Both the position numbers and the translations under genes were made by a program. A model generated the notes under the pieces. It was not told where the DNA came from, ran no database searches, and was given only the letters and a program-made list of their open reading frames with translations. 64,000 bases of DNA, from assembly GCF_019399895.1 (NCBI RefSeq), contig NC_091873.1, positions 5,693,501-5,757,500 on the forward strand, written 5' to 3'. The DNA is from Cardiocondyla obscurior. Lineage: Eukaryota; Arthropoda; Insecta; Hymenoptera; Formicidae. This document shows, in pieces, positions 22,566-35,200 of this stretch. Positions within the stretch are counted from its first letter, which is position 1, and each line of letters begins with the position of its first letter.

Positions 22566-25500
22566 GTAAGTAATTATTTTTAATAAAGTTTCAATTTTAA
22601 TTAATTTAATTTTATGCAATAAAAATGACCCTTATACGCATTTAGAATAATTAAAATATAAAATTAGAATAATTTTTATTAAAACAAACTTAAGTACTTA
22701 TTTTATATATAATATTTTAATGTAAGTCGTGAAGTAATTGGGCGCGATTTTTACACAAAATTTTTCTAAACACGCTTCTCGTGAGACAAAGAATTTAATT
22801 AAAGAAAATACTCGTGTTTCACGTACGACGCATCTCTCTTATCAGCTTCTTCTCGTTTCTCTTCGTTGATCAGTAAACTCTGGCGCTCGCTAGGTAGAAT
22901 TGAAAGTCCGTCCTAGTTATGTGTACACGAAAGTGCATATAGATATTACAATGCCATTAAGATATGGAAAAACGAAAATGCACACGGGCACTTTTGCTTC
23001 AGGGAGAATAATCCTTATATAGAATTAACATTTGTACAATGGAAAAATTGTTTTATCGTATTTCTCATTATCTCTCTCAGCGGGATTAATCTTTATAAAA
23101 GGTATCGTAAAAAAAAAAAAGAAAAAAACAGCAGAGCATTTAATTGTCTTTAGCCGCAGAGTACGTTTCAGATGTAAATGAAATGCAAGTTTAGTTTTAA
23201 AATATTTACCTATTATTGGTGCTAACTGGCAACGTTATTAAGAATCAAACGTTTTTGTTCTAAACGTCGGCATTATAAAATCGTGTCGCATGCAAAGAAA
23301 CTTGATGTCGTTGATAACGACTGGAATTAGAATCTCGTTAATAAGGGGGTGGTTGGGGTGGTGCCGTGCACGTACGTTCAAGCACGTATATTCAGGCTGG
23401 GTCCCTCGTTCCCCTAACCCCGTGCATTATTAATGCTCGTTTATTATTATCTATTCGCGCGGCTGGCTCGCCCCCGTTACATTTTCTGATGAGGTTATAT
23501 TACCGCGAATTCTCACGTGTGGTTTATTGAAATTTCGTATCGCACGCGGCGCGTATGCGGCCCTCTCCCTCCCCCGCGCGTCTTACCCCACGTTAAATAA
23601 GTAATCGCTCGTTACATACTGAAGCTACACGCCGCTTACTTACGCTACTCGCTGCGGGACTCGGCTCGGCTTGTGTTTTTCCGCATCCCTCGGGTGAAAT
23701 CTCGTTTACTTTGCCGCCGCTTCCACGCGGTCAGACCGTCCAGAGACTAATCCCTTCGGCTAAAAAAGAAAGAGGCGCTGTAAAAAATATTTTTATACCA
23801 TTCTTTCCGAGCGCACCTCCAGCTACGTAAAAATGGCAATTATTATCCTCCTTCCTCGAGTTCTCGCTTAATTTCAGAATCATACTTCTCGCACGGTATT
23901 ATATTTTTCAATGCGACGAATTAATTTACTAAATAAGACCCGCGACGTTCAGAGCAGAAAATAAAATAGAAGATAACAGTTGATTATCATTGGCGACGAT
24001 CGAAGCGCCTTCAGGACGTTTCAGTTCCCGGTGAAGGGACAAAAGAGAAGGAGGGAGAAAGAGAGAAGCGTCGTAAGCTACTGTTAATTTATCACGGCGG
24101 AAGTCTAGGGCTGGAACTACTCGTCGTAATATCTGCCGAGCCATCCTTCTCCCGTCCCCCAAACGAGTTCCGTTCTTCCTCTTGCTCCTGCCCTTCCGCC
24201 GCGGATGGGAGACTGTCTTATTTTATATACAAAGACCCCCGCGGTAGCGTCGGAGCGTTGGAGGGTTTTCGACATAATGTCCCGACAGCTATTAAATGTG
24301 TATACGCACGCGAAGCAAACGGCACGTGGCCCATACGCGTGGAAGAAGCAGTCGAGCGGTCACTCAGTCGCTTTCGGAGAACGTTTACACCGAGAAAATC
24401 CGTCGCGATTAATTATCATCCTCAGAGAAAAATTATAATAAAAATTAATGAATTCATAATAAATAGAAAAAAAAAAAATTGTAAATTGATGTAAATGTCG
24501 GATGACAAATTTCTCTGCTCTTGCCTTTAAATTATAACGCGGTTTGTTCTCGCGAGCTTTAAGAGATTGTACGCAAGACACGATCTTCCTCGCAAATAAA
24601 CGCACGAAAATCCATTTCGCCGGTAGATACGGTTAAGTCAAACCGTATTTGGGGTACGCGTAATCGACTGGGCGTCGAGGACGAGACAAGCGGAAGAGAG
24701 TGGTGGCATTTCAGGGCGTCGGGACGCCGGACGTCGCAATCTCGTCGTCCCGCCCACCCTTCTTTTCGTGCCACTCGACGTGCGCCATTGTGATGGTAAT
24801 ACGTCTGGTCGGGAATCAGGGTCGGAGCTGTGTCGTTCGAGAATTAATTGCTTCTTCCACGGTCTATTAAATTGCGACCGCAAGCGCCGTCACTTTTTCA
24901 AGCGAGACTCACGCTAGAGATACACTTCGTAGCAATAAACGTCCGCGGATATGCAAGCGTAATTGATGATCTACCTTGATACAGAAACGCTTTTAATTGG
25001 TGCAAGTCATAAATTGTCCGAGCCGAATCGCGTGCGTGTTTTTTCTGAAAGAAACGGAAACTACGATCGTATTTCAGACGTTACTTGATAAAAAGATTTC
25101 GAATTCACAGAAAAATCTTAATTCTATAATTCAGCGTTTGTACATCGGAGTTCGGTGACTTTTTGTTCCGGTGAGACTCCCCGCCGAGACATCGCCAATT
25201 TGATAACGGGGCGAACACTCGCCAATAGATAGTGGACGGAGACACGCGGGTGGGTCGGGAGATAAAAAGAAAGAGAGCGGGATGATGGGCGGACCGGGAG
25301 AGTAGAATGAAGAAGCACGATAGACACGCTACGGATACCGGAAAGCAAGAGCCGAGGTTGGGCTGAAGGGCGCCATTACGTCCGGCCACCCTTCGGTCCT
25401 CCACTTACCCCTAACGACGTTCCGGGCAAATAAAAGTTGATTTCTCTCTTTCTCCGGCCCGCTCGCGTCCCTCTTTCACCCCTGCGTTTCTTACCAACCT

Positions 25501-28029
25501 CCCGTACGCTCTCACTCCTCCCATCTCGAGCATCCCTCTGTGTCTCGTCTCTCCGTTTGGCCGCTTTATCTCTTTACGTGCCTTCCGCCTCATCAGCTGG
25601 CACAGGCCATTCGTCCGTACGGTATACGTGGACTCGCGCCAGTCGACGAAGGAAATTTTCGGTTGTTCGTGCCGAGTCTTCGGCGGATCTATCTAAAATC
25701 AAAATTGCACGCTCGGGAAAATTATTATTTTAACTTTGTTGCGAGTGTTTGTCGAGATTTCAAGCGGAGGCGGCTTCCGAAAGAGAAAAAGAGAGAGAAA
25801 AATTTTAAAAAATGGTGATTAAAGACTGTCGGGACAATTGCTTTTCACGGGTGGGGAAACACGATGCGGAAATGCGCTGCCGTATAAACATGAGCATGTG
25901 CTGGCTCTTAACGACCGGGGCGTAATGATCATTTGGCACGTGCCGGATCGCTTTCGATAAATCCGGCAAAGCGGCCGATAATGATAGGGCGGTACGCCCG
26001 CGCTCGAAGGGTGTCCCGTAAATATTTCCGGTCCCCGGTTGACGATCCGTTGCACTTGATGATACAATGCTCGGCGTAGAGTCGTTCTATTCATTTGTAT
26101 ATGGGAGCCGCACACGCCATTATAACGCTATAAAACAGATAATCTATTCGTCATGAATCGTACGAGCTACATCGCAATGCGCGGGCAAATAAATAGCAGA
26201 CGCACCTATCGTTTATTAATTAACACGATCACAAACTCCTCGGAAATTGAGAGGCATTTATTAAATAAAGTAAAAGTGCCTGTTAAATTTAACGAACTAC
26301 GTCATAGCTATCAAAATTTTTTATGAACAAAAGTAAATTATTCACATCACGCGAAAGGCTCGATTCTATTAATTAGCTCGCATCAATCGCTATTAATAAC
26401 CGAATTGGCTTATATTGTAAATCTTGAGAAGTTAAAAATTAAAAAAAAAAAAAAAGCCACGTACGTCAGCGTCGAGTTTGCTGTCCCGGAACGTCGGCTA
26501 TTCTGCGCGGCTCGCTTTTTTTTTTCTTTTTTTTTTTATTCCCCCATCGAAAGCGAAACGATGCACGATCGGAGTGTCACCGACGCCGCCACGGTTCCGC
26601 TACTTCCGGCGGTGAGAGGGCGAGAGGGCGAGAGCCCGCCGAAAATCGCGTTAGTGCGCGTGTTTTCGCGCGATCCAATCCGCGGCGGATTAACCAACCG
26701 AGGGAAACCTCGTTACTCTTCGAGCCGACGATACCGCTGCTCTCTTTATCCGATTCCGTTCCCGCTTTCTCGAGATAACGTGCGCAACCACGCCGTTTGT
26801 GAAAAGCTATATATGTATACCGCACTGGCGGCCACTATTAGCGAAAATACATTTGCAAAGTACATAGAACACAAAATTAAAGTGTGTTCCCGAATGCACG
26901 TTTAAGGGGCTTTTGCATGATGGAGATGACGATTAACTGTTCAATAAATAACAGGTTAATTAATAAGCGAATTATTTAAAATTAAATTTGACGAAAATAA
27001 TTAATTACATTTTTTCTTAATTAAAAATATCTTGATATGTTATAATTATAAATGGGGGAATAATCCACAGAAATGTCTTTTATTTTTTTAAAAATTATAC
27101 ATATAAGGTACATTTTATTAATATTATTATTACATTTCTTTTAGTATTTTATTTTTAACATTTTAACAGTAAAATCGTGTAATTTTAATAAATTTCAAAC
27201 ACCGTTGAAAAATCGGGGAAAAATAAATTCGTAAGCTCCACTAAATTTAAGTATTCAATCTCTTTGATACGTGCAAGTTATTCAACAATTCAAGCAACAA
27301 GAGACTGCGAAAAGTCTCGTACGGTTTTTTCAAAAAAGAAACGTCACGTATCACCCCATCGCGATCGCAAATGCGTGGAAAATAATTTCTGTAAAGCTTC
27401 GACGGTCACCTCCACCGTGTCGACTCGTATTTCAATTAAGCGCCATTGAGATGCGATTCTGCCGTCACTTCAGACCGTACGCGCGAAGCGATCCGCGAGC
27501 CATCGGTCGGACAATTATGTTAGTCGTGCCAAGATGGTGGGAGGTGAGGAGTCGCGCGGGATGCTGTTCGTCAGCGAGTCATTCGACAGGTATTATCAGA
27601 TGCGCATTATATACTGTAAATTAAGCCGTACTGAATATTACGCGGAGGTATCTGGGCGCATTAGTTATTCGCGAGAATACATGGCTCGGACGCTTGTTTA
27701 CGGTCACCGCGGTAACCTTCACAATTGCGCGACTCGGCGTGGGCGACTCGGCGTGTGAGGATGCGGCGACGTTCCATCGTTGTTCTCGAAGGTGTGCCGG
27801 GGATCGTAGAGAGATTGAGGAGCTTGCCGCGTGTTCCTCGCGATTGGTAAGGCGATCGTTTCGCGATCGTGATACGACACCTTGTGCTCGCGGTCGAGTT
27901 CTCGTGAATTCGACGAGAGAATATCGCGCGAGGTCTCGCCGTCGAAGCTTCGCCATATTGCTTTCTTTGTCTCTCGTATGATCTGTACGCGATATTTCGT
28001 GGCTGACATACGTTTTCTTGTTCTTTCAG
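22566..28029. other. Intron or gene-free stretch
   Basis: This would be a 5.5-kb intron of the predicted + strand transcript. I see no gene. It alternates AT-rich parts (22600-22800, 26930-27260) with GC-rich parts (23330-23720, 24000-25830, 26480-26800, 27450-27960), a run of A at about 23110-23130 and long T runs near 26517-26538. Several open frames of 80-166 codons are low-complexity or charged and match nothing known. A G-rich spot, ggggg-tggtt-gggg-tgg, lies at about 23344-23361. Confidence 0.4.
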
Positions 28030-28126
28030 TTGTGCCTCGACGCATCGTGCTGGTTCTATTCGGAAAAAGATTCCAAGTGGAAGGAGAAGTCTGGGAGATA
28101 TTGGACAACGGAAGCGTAACCTTGGA
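28030..28126 (+). ncRNA. Putative lncRNA exon E1 (duplicated unit, first copy)
   Basis: The acceptor is gttttcttgttctttcag and the donor GTGAGT at 28127. Its 5' end (ttgtgcc, then gtgctgg) and 3' end (ggagatattggacaacgg) match those of the next exon at 28333, and the intron start (gtgagtatcgttt) matches too. It is therefore the first copy of an exon-plus-intron tandem duplication. All three frames are largely open, so the frame alone decides nothing. Confidence 0.5.
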
Positions 28127-28332
28127 GTGAGTATCGTTTGGTCCTTACGTGTTAATTATTCGTAATTAATTTTAATTTATCCGAGCTGCTGATTTAACTT
28201 AAAGAGAACGGAGATTTTATGTATATGTTTTGCGAACGGATAAAAGACAGTAAAGCATGCGTATTATACATATATAAATATATTAAATAAATGAGACAGA
28301 ATATTAATTTATTGTTATTGCTTTTGTTGCAG

Positions 28333-28608
28333 TTATCCTGTGCCGTGCTGTACTGTGTAGTGTAGTGTAGTGCTGGACTGTGCTGGACTGTGCTGGACTG
28401 TGCTGGACTTTTCTGGACTTTTCTGGACTGTGCTGGACTGTGCTGGACTGTGCTGGACTGTGCTGGACTGTGCTGGACTGTGCTGGACTGTGCTAGACTG
28501 TGCTGAACTGTGCTAGACTGTGCTGGACTGGACCTTCGCTACCCGAAAACAATTCTGAGAGGAGGAGCAGGTCTAGGAGACATCGGGCATCAGCGGAGCA
28601 TCCTCGGA
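28333..28608 (+). ncRNA. Putative lncRNA exon E2 with minisatellite
   Basis: The acceptor is tattgcttttgttgcag and the donor GTAAGT at 28609. The first 38 bases contain tgtag three times in a row (28356-28370), which puts a stop in every frame. A 10-bp minisatellite of 16 units then follows, and a purine-rich 3' part that matches the exon at 49103. It is the second copy of E1, enlarged by the minisatellite. Confidence 0.5.
28371..28530 (+). repeat. Minisatellite, 16 units of 10 bp (tgctggactg)
   Basis: Sixteen contiguous 10-bp units. Ten match tgctggactg exactly; the variants are tgctggactt, ttctggactt, ttctggactg, tgctagactg (twice) and tgctgaactg. It lies inside a predicted exon. The seed is probably the gtgctgg present at the same place in the sister exon E1. 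The unit has no stop in any frame on the + strand. Confidence 0.97.
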
Positions 28609-28822
28609 GTAAGTATCGTTTGTTCTTTATGTACAACTTATTCTTAATCAGTTCTGACTTAACCGAGCTTGCTAATTTATTTTAAAGAGAAGAGAGAAGT
28701 TATAATTAAATGATGTTTTCGAGTATTTACTTAAAAAAACGTAGAATTTGATAAAAATATAATAATCTTTAAATATTTTGAGCCCTGTTATTAATCTGAA
28801 TTTTTACGTTTGTGTGTTACAG

Positions 28823-28860
28823 TTTAATCAACTATAACTCCGCTGCTGCGCATCTTTCCT
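28823..28860 (+). ncRNA. Putative lncRNA short exon B, first copy
   Basis: A 38-base exon with acceptor acgtttgtgtgttacag and donor GTGAGT at 28861. It shares gttacagt, a tcaact element and aactccgctg with the 44-base exon at 49353-49396. An exon pair of A-type then B-type is thus present twice on the + strand, 20 kb apart. Confidence 0.4.
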
Positions 28861-31802
28861 GTGAGTAAAAAAAAAATCTTATTTTACATTCAGATGACGG
28901 ATCTCTCGTTTATTAAATTAAATTGCATGAGATACATTTGATTTATTAAATTGACAACGATAGAGAAAAGTATAACAGATAAACGCGGCGTGAATCACAG
29001 ATCCGTTGTCTTGAAATGGATAGGTTAAAACAGATGAAATTAAATATGTACCTTTGAACGAAACATCTATAATTATTAATCGATTTATTGCACGAATACA
29101 TATTTTAAATGCACAATATAGATTAATGTGAAATATTTAAATATATACATTATCTATTTCATCTTAATTTTGCCTATCCATTAATTTGTTACATTATTTA
29201 TCTGCAATGCATCATTACACACGAAACGAAGCAAAATGACTCGAGATCGAATAAATTTAATCACGAAACATGGTACCTTTCGTAATGAAAATTGTATATC
29301 CCAATATAACTTGATTGTATTAATACGCTGTATTCTGAAATATAATTCTAGTAGACCGAGTAATGATAAAACAATATCAGGATGTTTGTAGACATTGTTA
29401 TAAAAATGTAGCGAGAAAAAAAGTGATCCTGACGGGAAATCTTGGTGGTGAAGTTTATTATCTGTTTCTGATCTCACGTCATTTCTCGTCGAGTGTGTTA
29501 TCAACTGCGTTACAATTATATAAAAACTTTGGACGTTACGAGAAGTAACGGAGCGAAGTTTCCCTGCGAGTCTGCTTATAGAGTCGTAATTAGAATTTTT
29601 TCTTCTTTGTTTTTCACGTCATTATCATCCGCCGCGTTCATTATTTTCTGGTAAACAATCCCGCTATGAACATAGGGGTTTAGTCGTGCGCACGTAAACC
29701 GTCGAATTCGGTTAAAAAGCTTTCGGTCGGTGCAATATTTATAATTGATTATCGGGTATAATTGATTAAAACTTATTATATTTTAATTATGCAGCGATAT
29801 TAAAGTATACTCTACATGTATAATTTAATTATGTTTAATTTTATTAGTTATATAATATTGCGGTGCTAAAAAGATTATATTTACTCAAATTTAGTACTCG
29901 ACGAATTCTGAAAATATTTAACGTTTACTTTTTCACAAGTTTCGTAACATCGTCGATTAATTATTTAATATTTCGAAACAAGTGCCACGGGCAATGAGAT
30001 TGTTAGGCCATATCTGCGAACTTTAGACCAAACAATATTCCTTCCAGTATTCAAGTACGAATCTTTAACACTCACGCGCAGTAACAATCCTCCGGCGATA
30101 AATAATTGAAAATGCCACTCCGCATTTGTAGAATTGATTAAGTGACATCGATCGGTTGGGAGTCCATCGAGAAAGACCGAATTAATTAATTCCTCGTGTC
30201 GGAATTCGCAATCGCGGTCGCTTTTCCGCGATAACCGGTGAGCGCGCGTAACGGCGCACTCATTATCGCACTTTCGCCGCAACTTTCGATATTTTGCCGT
30301 GCGCCAGCGACAAATGAAGCGGGGGCGATCCGTCCAATTATCTTCCGCCGGAAAACATTTCGGGAAGGGCCGGCGGGGGGGAGCGAGGGGAGTTAAAAAA
30401 AAAAATAGGGAAGGGTTTATCGAGAACGGTTAATGCGTTATGCCCGGCATAGTAAACGCTGGCGGGCTGGGTAAACGCGGCCGGAAAATAATATCGTATA
30501 CGCAAAAATTTTTTATAAGTTTTGATTTATAAACCGTTTGATGTGTGTATCGCGCCGCTGTGCGAACGAGCGGCATTTTATATACCGGGATGCATTACTA
30601 ACGTTTTATGTGCAACCCCCCCACGCGCCCTCTTTCCCTCCCCGCGCGCGCGTTTGCATCCTCGTCCTCGCAGCGTCCCCGTCCCACGCGCGGGCGCGCG
30701 CTCTTTGATCGACGGGAGAGAGGCAGAGCTGATGGAAAAATGCGGCGTGCGTAACTCGATTATAGACTGCACACACGTCGACGTGTATGCGAGCAGCGTT
30801 TTTACGCATCCCCGACGACGGTGTCGGTGTGCGACCGGGTTCGGGAAGCGGGGGGGAAAGAACGGGATATTATACCGGTATCTGACGTCACGATGAAAAC
30901 ACGTTTCATTTGCCCGCCGTAAATACCGACTGGATTAAATCAATTAGCATCAATTTCGCATGAGGATCTTAATCGCCGCCGCCGACGCCCTTTGACGCTT
31001 TTTGAGGCCGGATTTGTTACACAGCGATATCCGATCTTCTCTTTTTTTTTTCTTTTTTTTTCAACTCACTTTTTTTCATATTTATACGCACCGCGTCAAA
31101 TTTATCTGCGCGCTGTCGATGCAAAACCCATGGAAAACGCGGACGCCACCGGGGGAGGGGCGGGGGAGAAACGAAAAAAGCGTGCGGAAGTTCGAGCGAT
31201 GTAAATGTTTGAAGAGTTAATTGATATAATTGAAAAATTGCGTTACTAGTGGAGCGTATATGTTTTAAAACACGCGTAATATTTTCAGAGTCAGCGGGAA
31301 ATTGAACGATACGCGCGTTCTATAAAAGTATTTATTATAGAATCCCGTGTATAAAAAATATATTTTTAATTTAATATTTCAGAAAATATAGCAGGAATAT
31401 CGTAGCTTTTTAACATAGATTTATAAGTCTCAATTTGTTTTTTTTTTTTTTTTAATGAGACGTAATATTGGGCATCACTTTTGATTTATCTTTGCCTCTT
31501 TGTGCTTTAACGGGCATATTTTGCGGACACTTAAACTGCGTTTAGAAAAATTGCTTCAGCAGTTTTTATCATTGTAATCTTGTTTATTCTCTCTCTCGCT
31601 CTTTTTTTCTCTCTATTTTTTTTTCGTCGTCCCTTGGCTTTGTGATCTTCTTGTTTTGCTTCCATAACACACTACTGGTACTTTTTCCATCACGCTACTA
31701 AATTATTCTTTATAAATTATCTTAACCGTATTGTGCCGCGGTATTGATCTCATCTCGAAATTTTCATGCTCCAGTTTAAGTTTCGTTATTCTTGTTGTTG
31801 TT

Positions 31803-31825
31803 CTTTTTTTTTTTTTTTTTTTTTT
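31803..31825. repeat. Poly(T) run
   Basis: About 23 consecutive T on the + strand. Similar long runs occur at 42460-42485 and 43408-43431. No target-site duplication or retroelement body was seen next to them. Confidence 0.8.
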
Positions 31826-32159
31826 CTCTCCTTCGCTCATTCTCTCCCGTAGTGTGTCGACACTCTTTCGAAAAGTGTAGAGTAAAATCGTAACGTGTAT
31901 CTTACTTAACGAACAACGGTGCCAATAAATTAAGTATAATTTTTTTTCCTTCTCCCCGTCGACGAGCGCGAGCAAAGGGCGAAAAGCCAAAAGAAACGAG
32001 GGGGGTTAAAACTAGCCGTCATTGATACTCGTGAACGTCACTGCAAAATAACGGACTAGCCTTTTAGAGTTTACCACTACCATCGCCGCCGCCACCATCG
32101 CCACCACCACCACCGTCACTTCCGCAAAATTTATTAAATGATTTATTTGATGTTTGCCA

Positions 32160-32213
32160 TGCCGCGCGCGTGTACGCACATACGTGTGCGAGCGTGCGTG
32201 TGTGCGCGCGCGT
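32160..32213. repeat. Alternating CG/TG tract
   Basis: A stretch dominated by gc/gt/ac dinucleotides (gccgcgcgcgtgtacgc, then gtgtgtgcgcgcgcgt) of the type able to adopt left-handed Z-DNA. Directly before it, at 32065-32120, is a ccaccg-type trinucleotide tract. Confidence 0.6.
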
Positions 32214-35200
32214 ATTGAGCGAGTACCACACAAGTACCACCCGCACACCGACCGGGGTCCTCTCCTACTCTCGCTATCCCTTTCAGCCACCTCTGCGTAT
32301 ATACCCTGTGTGCCGGCCTGCACCATCGGCAGGCGCAGCCGAGCGTCCGCCAATTATTCAGCAAATGTTATAATTGGCGCATTCCATTACGCGTAATGGA
32401 TCGCACTTAGCGGCTGCCGGTGTGATTGGGGCTACAGAACCGTAGAGAGGAAGGGAGAGAGAGGGTGAGGGTGGATGATGGCCGTTTGGCAAGGAAGGGT
32501 GAGCGGGGCCGGCAGAAGGAGGTGAGCCCAATCTCGATAATACGACCGTAGTGAAGGATACGACCTGACGCGTGCGAGATACCCGTGGATAGGGGCTGCA
32601 CCGCTCGGGATTGCATTGCCGCGAGCGACAAGATAGCGATTATCAATTTTCCAAATAAGTCGATGCCCCCTCCCCCTCCTTCTCCCCCTTGCGTAGGGCT
32701 CTCGTCAAAGCGAGACGAAGGTGCACGTCGAGTTGACTAATTTCTGTCGCTTGTATTTTATATTTTGCCTGGGAAGGGCGAAGGTGGATTTGCTTTACAA
32801 AGCTTTGTATCTTTCAAAGAGGATCCCGCTCTCGTTGATCGGGGCTTGCAAAATTTATCGCGCGCACGGAAGTTCGTTTGATTTTTCTTACATTTTTAAT
32901 TGGCGTAATGCGACTCGATTATTTTAGGGGTTTACCGACGGTTATCTGCTCTACTAACTCTAATAATATTCACATACCCATATTCGTTTCGTCCAACGAG
33001 TTTATCAAGTATCTAATAATTCACATGATTTTATGTAATAATATGTAATAGTAATGAATATGCAGTGTAGTAGTGAATTAACAAGTTCGCTAATTTTCTT
33101 CTTCACTCGCATCGCCGCGTAATCGCGTAACAAGTACTCAATTATCCAACATCACCCCCACCTTCGGCGTAAAATCTTTAATAAAAATCCAGAGCAAATC
33201 TTCCTTCCTCTGGTCGATTTTCAATGCGCTCGAAACGCACATATTTTTTTTTTTCTTTTTTTTTTCGGAAAGTTTAATATTCACATGAAGCAAAGAATTC
33301 TCAGCATCTTCGGGAGAAAATTTCCGAGGAATTAATAGGTCTCGCTAAACTCACGGGCGCGTCTCTCTTTACGTCTCTCATCGGTTCTCATCCGAGATAG
33401 ATCTCTCTGCGCGGTAATAATATCCGCAATTAGAAACGTCGCGCAAGTGATTCATGCGATCGTATACTGTCACGCGCGCGCGCGCAACTCCCGCACATAC
33501 GCGACTAATCTTCAGCCGGTTACGCGGTTTCGTCCGATGAGCGTAGATTGGATAGCGGGCCATCATTTACCCGGAAACACACGCGGCGCGGGACGCGATA
33601 CGCGCGCCCGTACACCATGACAATTATTAGGATGGCAATTACGGCGGCAGCGGCGATACATGCGCGAGGTAGCAGGTACACCTACGGTTTCGCATACGAA
33701 TACGAGTTCACACGTACGTCCGCGGGCGCGCCATACATCCCGCGTGTGCACCCAGAGCGAGAAAATCTACCCGAATACCAGGAAACAGACTCAGGTGCGC
33801 TGCGCCGGCCGGTATTGAATTTATAATTCCATTAGGGACCGCGCCGCTCCCCGATCATTTTCGCGTCTTCGCCTTTCACGGCACCGGCCGCCACGTGCCG
33901 CGCCGGCACCGCCGCCGATCGAACCCGGTCGTTTAACATCCCGCACCCATTTTCGGCCCCGCTGCGCAAATAGAATTTGAAAATTCCACGGCGGCGCCTC
34001 CTCGCCGTTGCCCGGCTCTCTTTTTCGCGCTCGATTAAAGCTGCAAATTCCAATTTATTCAGAACGAAAGAGATAACCGTCTGAATGTTATTTTATATTA
34101 TTATCCAGATCTGTTATATATTTTTCGGTATTGTAAAAAGAAAAAAAAAAAAAGAAAAAAAAAAGAGAGAATCTACTACCGAATAATTTAATTTATCGTA
34201 ACACCTCAAGTCGTTAATATGCATATTTCCGGCAGTTTCGAAACGAGCGCTTCGTTTCCGCGCAATCGGAACGCGGCGGGATTTGTAGGAGATAAATTAA
34301 AGCAGCGGAATAAATGAGATCGATGGCGGCCGTGCCCCGGTATATCGATACCGTCGCGTTTCCTAACAAGCACGCGAACGCAATCCGGCATTCGTGAGGA
34401 GGAGGGGGGGGCCGGTGTGGTTGAAACGGGGGCAAAAGCGAGAGAACGAGTTTTTCCCGCGGGCGGGATTACGTCTATCCTGTATACGTTACACGTGAAC
34501 CAGATATGTCGATCCGATCTCCCCCGCCGAAGTCGAAAGAGAACGAAGGAACGGCCGCGAAGTGGATTCGAAAATTGAAAATCATTGCGGCTTCTGATCC
34601 CCTTAGTTTCGCCAGACAACCTCAATAAATTCTCCGCTCGCCCTCGCCGCCCGTGGCTTTATTCTTTATAAGGCGTTATATCGGGGGAGGATCCGAGGAG
34701 GGTCTCCCTCCCTTTCTTCGGCTCTTTTCTCCTCTTTGTCCAGCGGAACCTTTGGATCTTTTATTTCAACGACGCGTGTGCTATTATATCGTTGCAAACT
34801 GCGTAAACAGAAATTTAATTCGCTCTATAAAAATTTTATCGATAAGAGCAATTAGATTTTTTTTTTTTCTTTTTTTTTTATCTAATTTTTTTTATATTTT
34901 ACTTACGGTTTGGAGGTGAATGGTAAAATTCTACATTAGAATAGAGAATGCTAAGCCGAACAGGTCGAGCATCGATGAATAAAACAATAGGAGAGAAATA
35001 TATTTGTTATCCATTGAAAGCTTACCGGAAAGTTTTCTCCCTTTTTTTCATTTTCGAGCTTTAATCGCGTTAAAACGTTTTCTTTTGAGAGGAAATAAGA
35101 GAGTCTGCGGAAAAGTTAAGAAAAGATACCGGGGAGCTTTTAAGATGAAAATTAGAACGTCAGTTTTTTTTAATACTCTTCCCTCTCCTGTTAAATAATA

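Larger units (their letters stand above)
20457..28860 (+). ncRNA. Predicted spliced long non-coding RNA built from repeated exons
   Basis: A chain of + strand exons with good splice sites but no sustained reading frame: about 20457-20839, 22050-22184, 22430-22565, 28030-28126, 28333-28608 and 28823-28860, perhaps also 21124-21337 and 19283-19484. Acceptors have clear pyrimidine tracts (for example gttttcttgttctttcag before 28030) and donors are mostly GTAAGT or GTGAGT. All three frames are closed at the start of the 28333 exon by three tgtag units. Several exons share purine-rich 3' ends, and 28030 and 28333 are tandem copies together with the start of their introns. Alternatives are 5' non-coding exons of a coding gene, or a host transcript for small RNAs. 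I recognise no named RNA. Confidence 0.45.

Noticed and set aside
23344..23361. G-quadruplex candidate
   Set aside because: Only two runs of four or more G; the rest are GG. Too weak to list as a feature.
28371..28530. Could the regular 10-bp array be a CRISPR array?
   Set aside because: Units are contiguous with no spacers and the genome is animal. It is a minisatellite.
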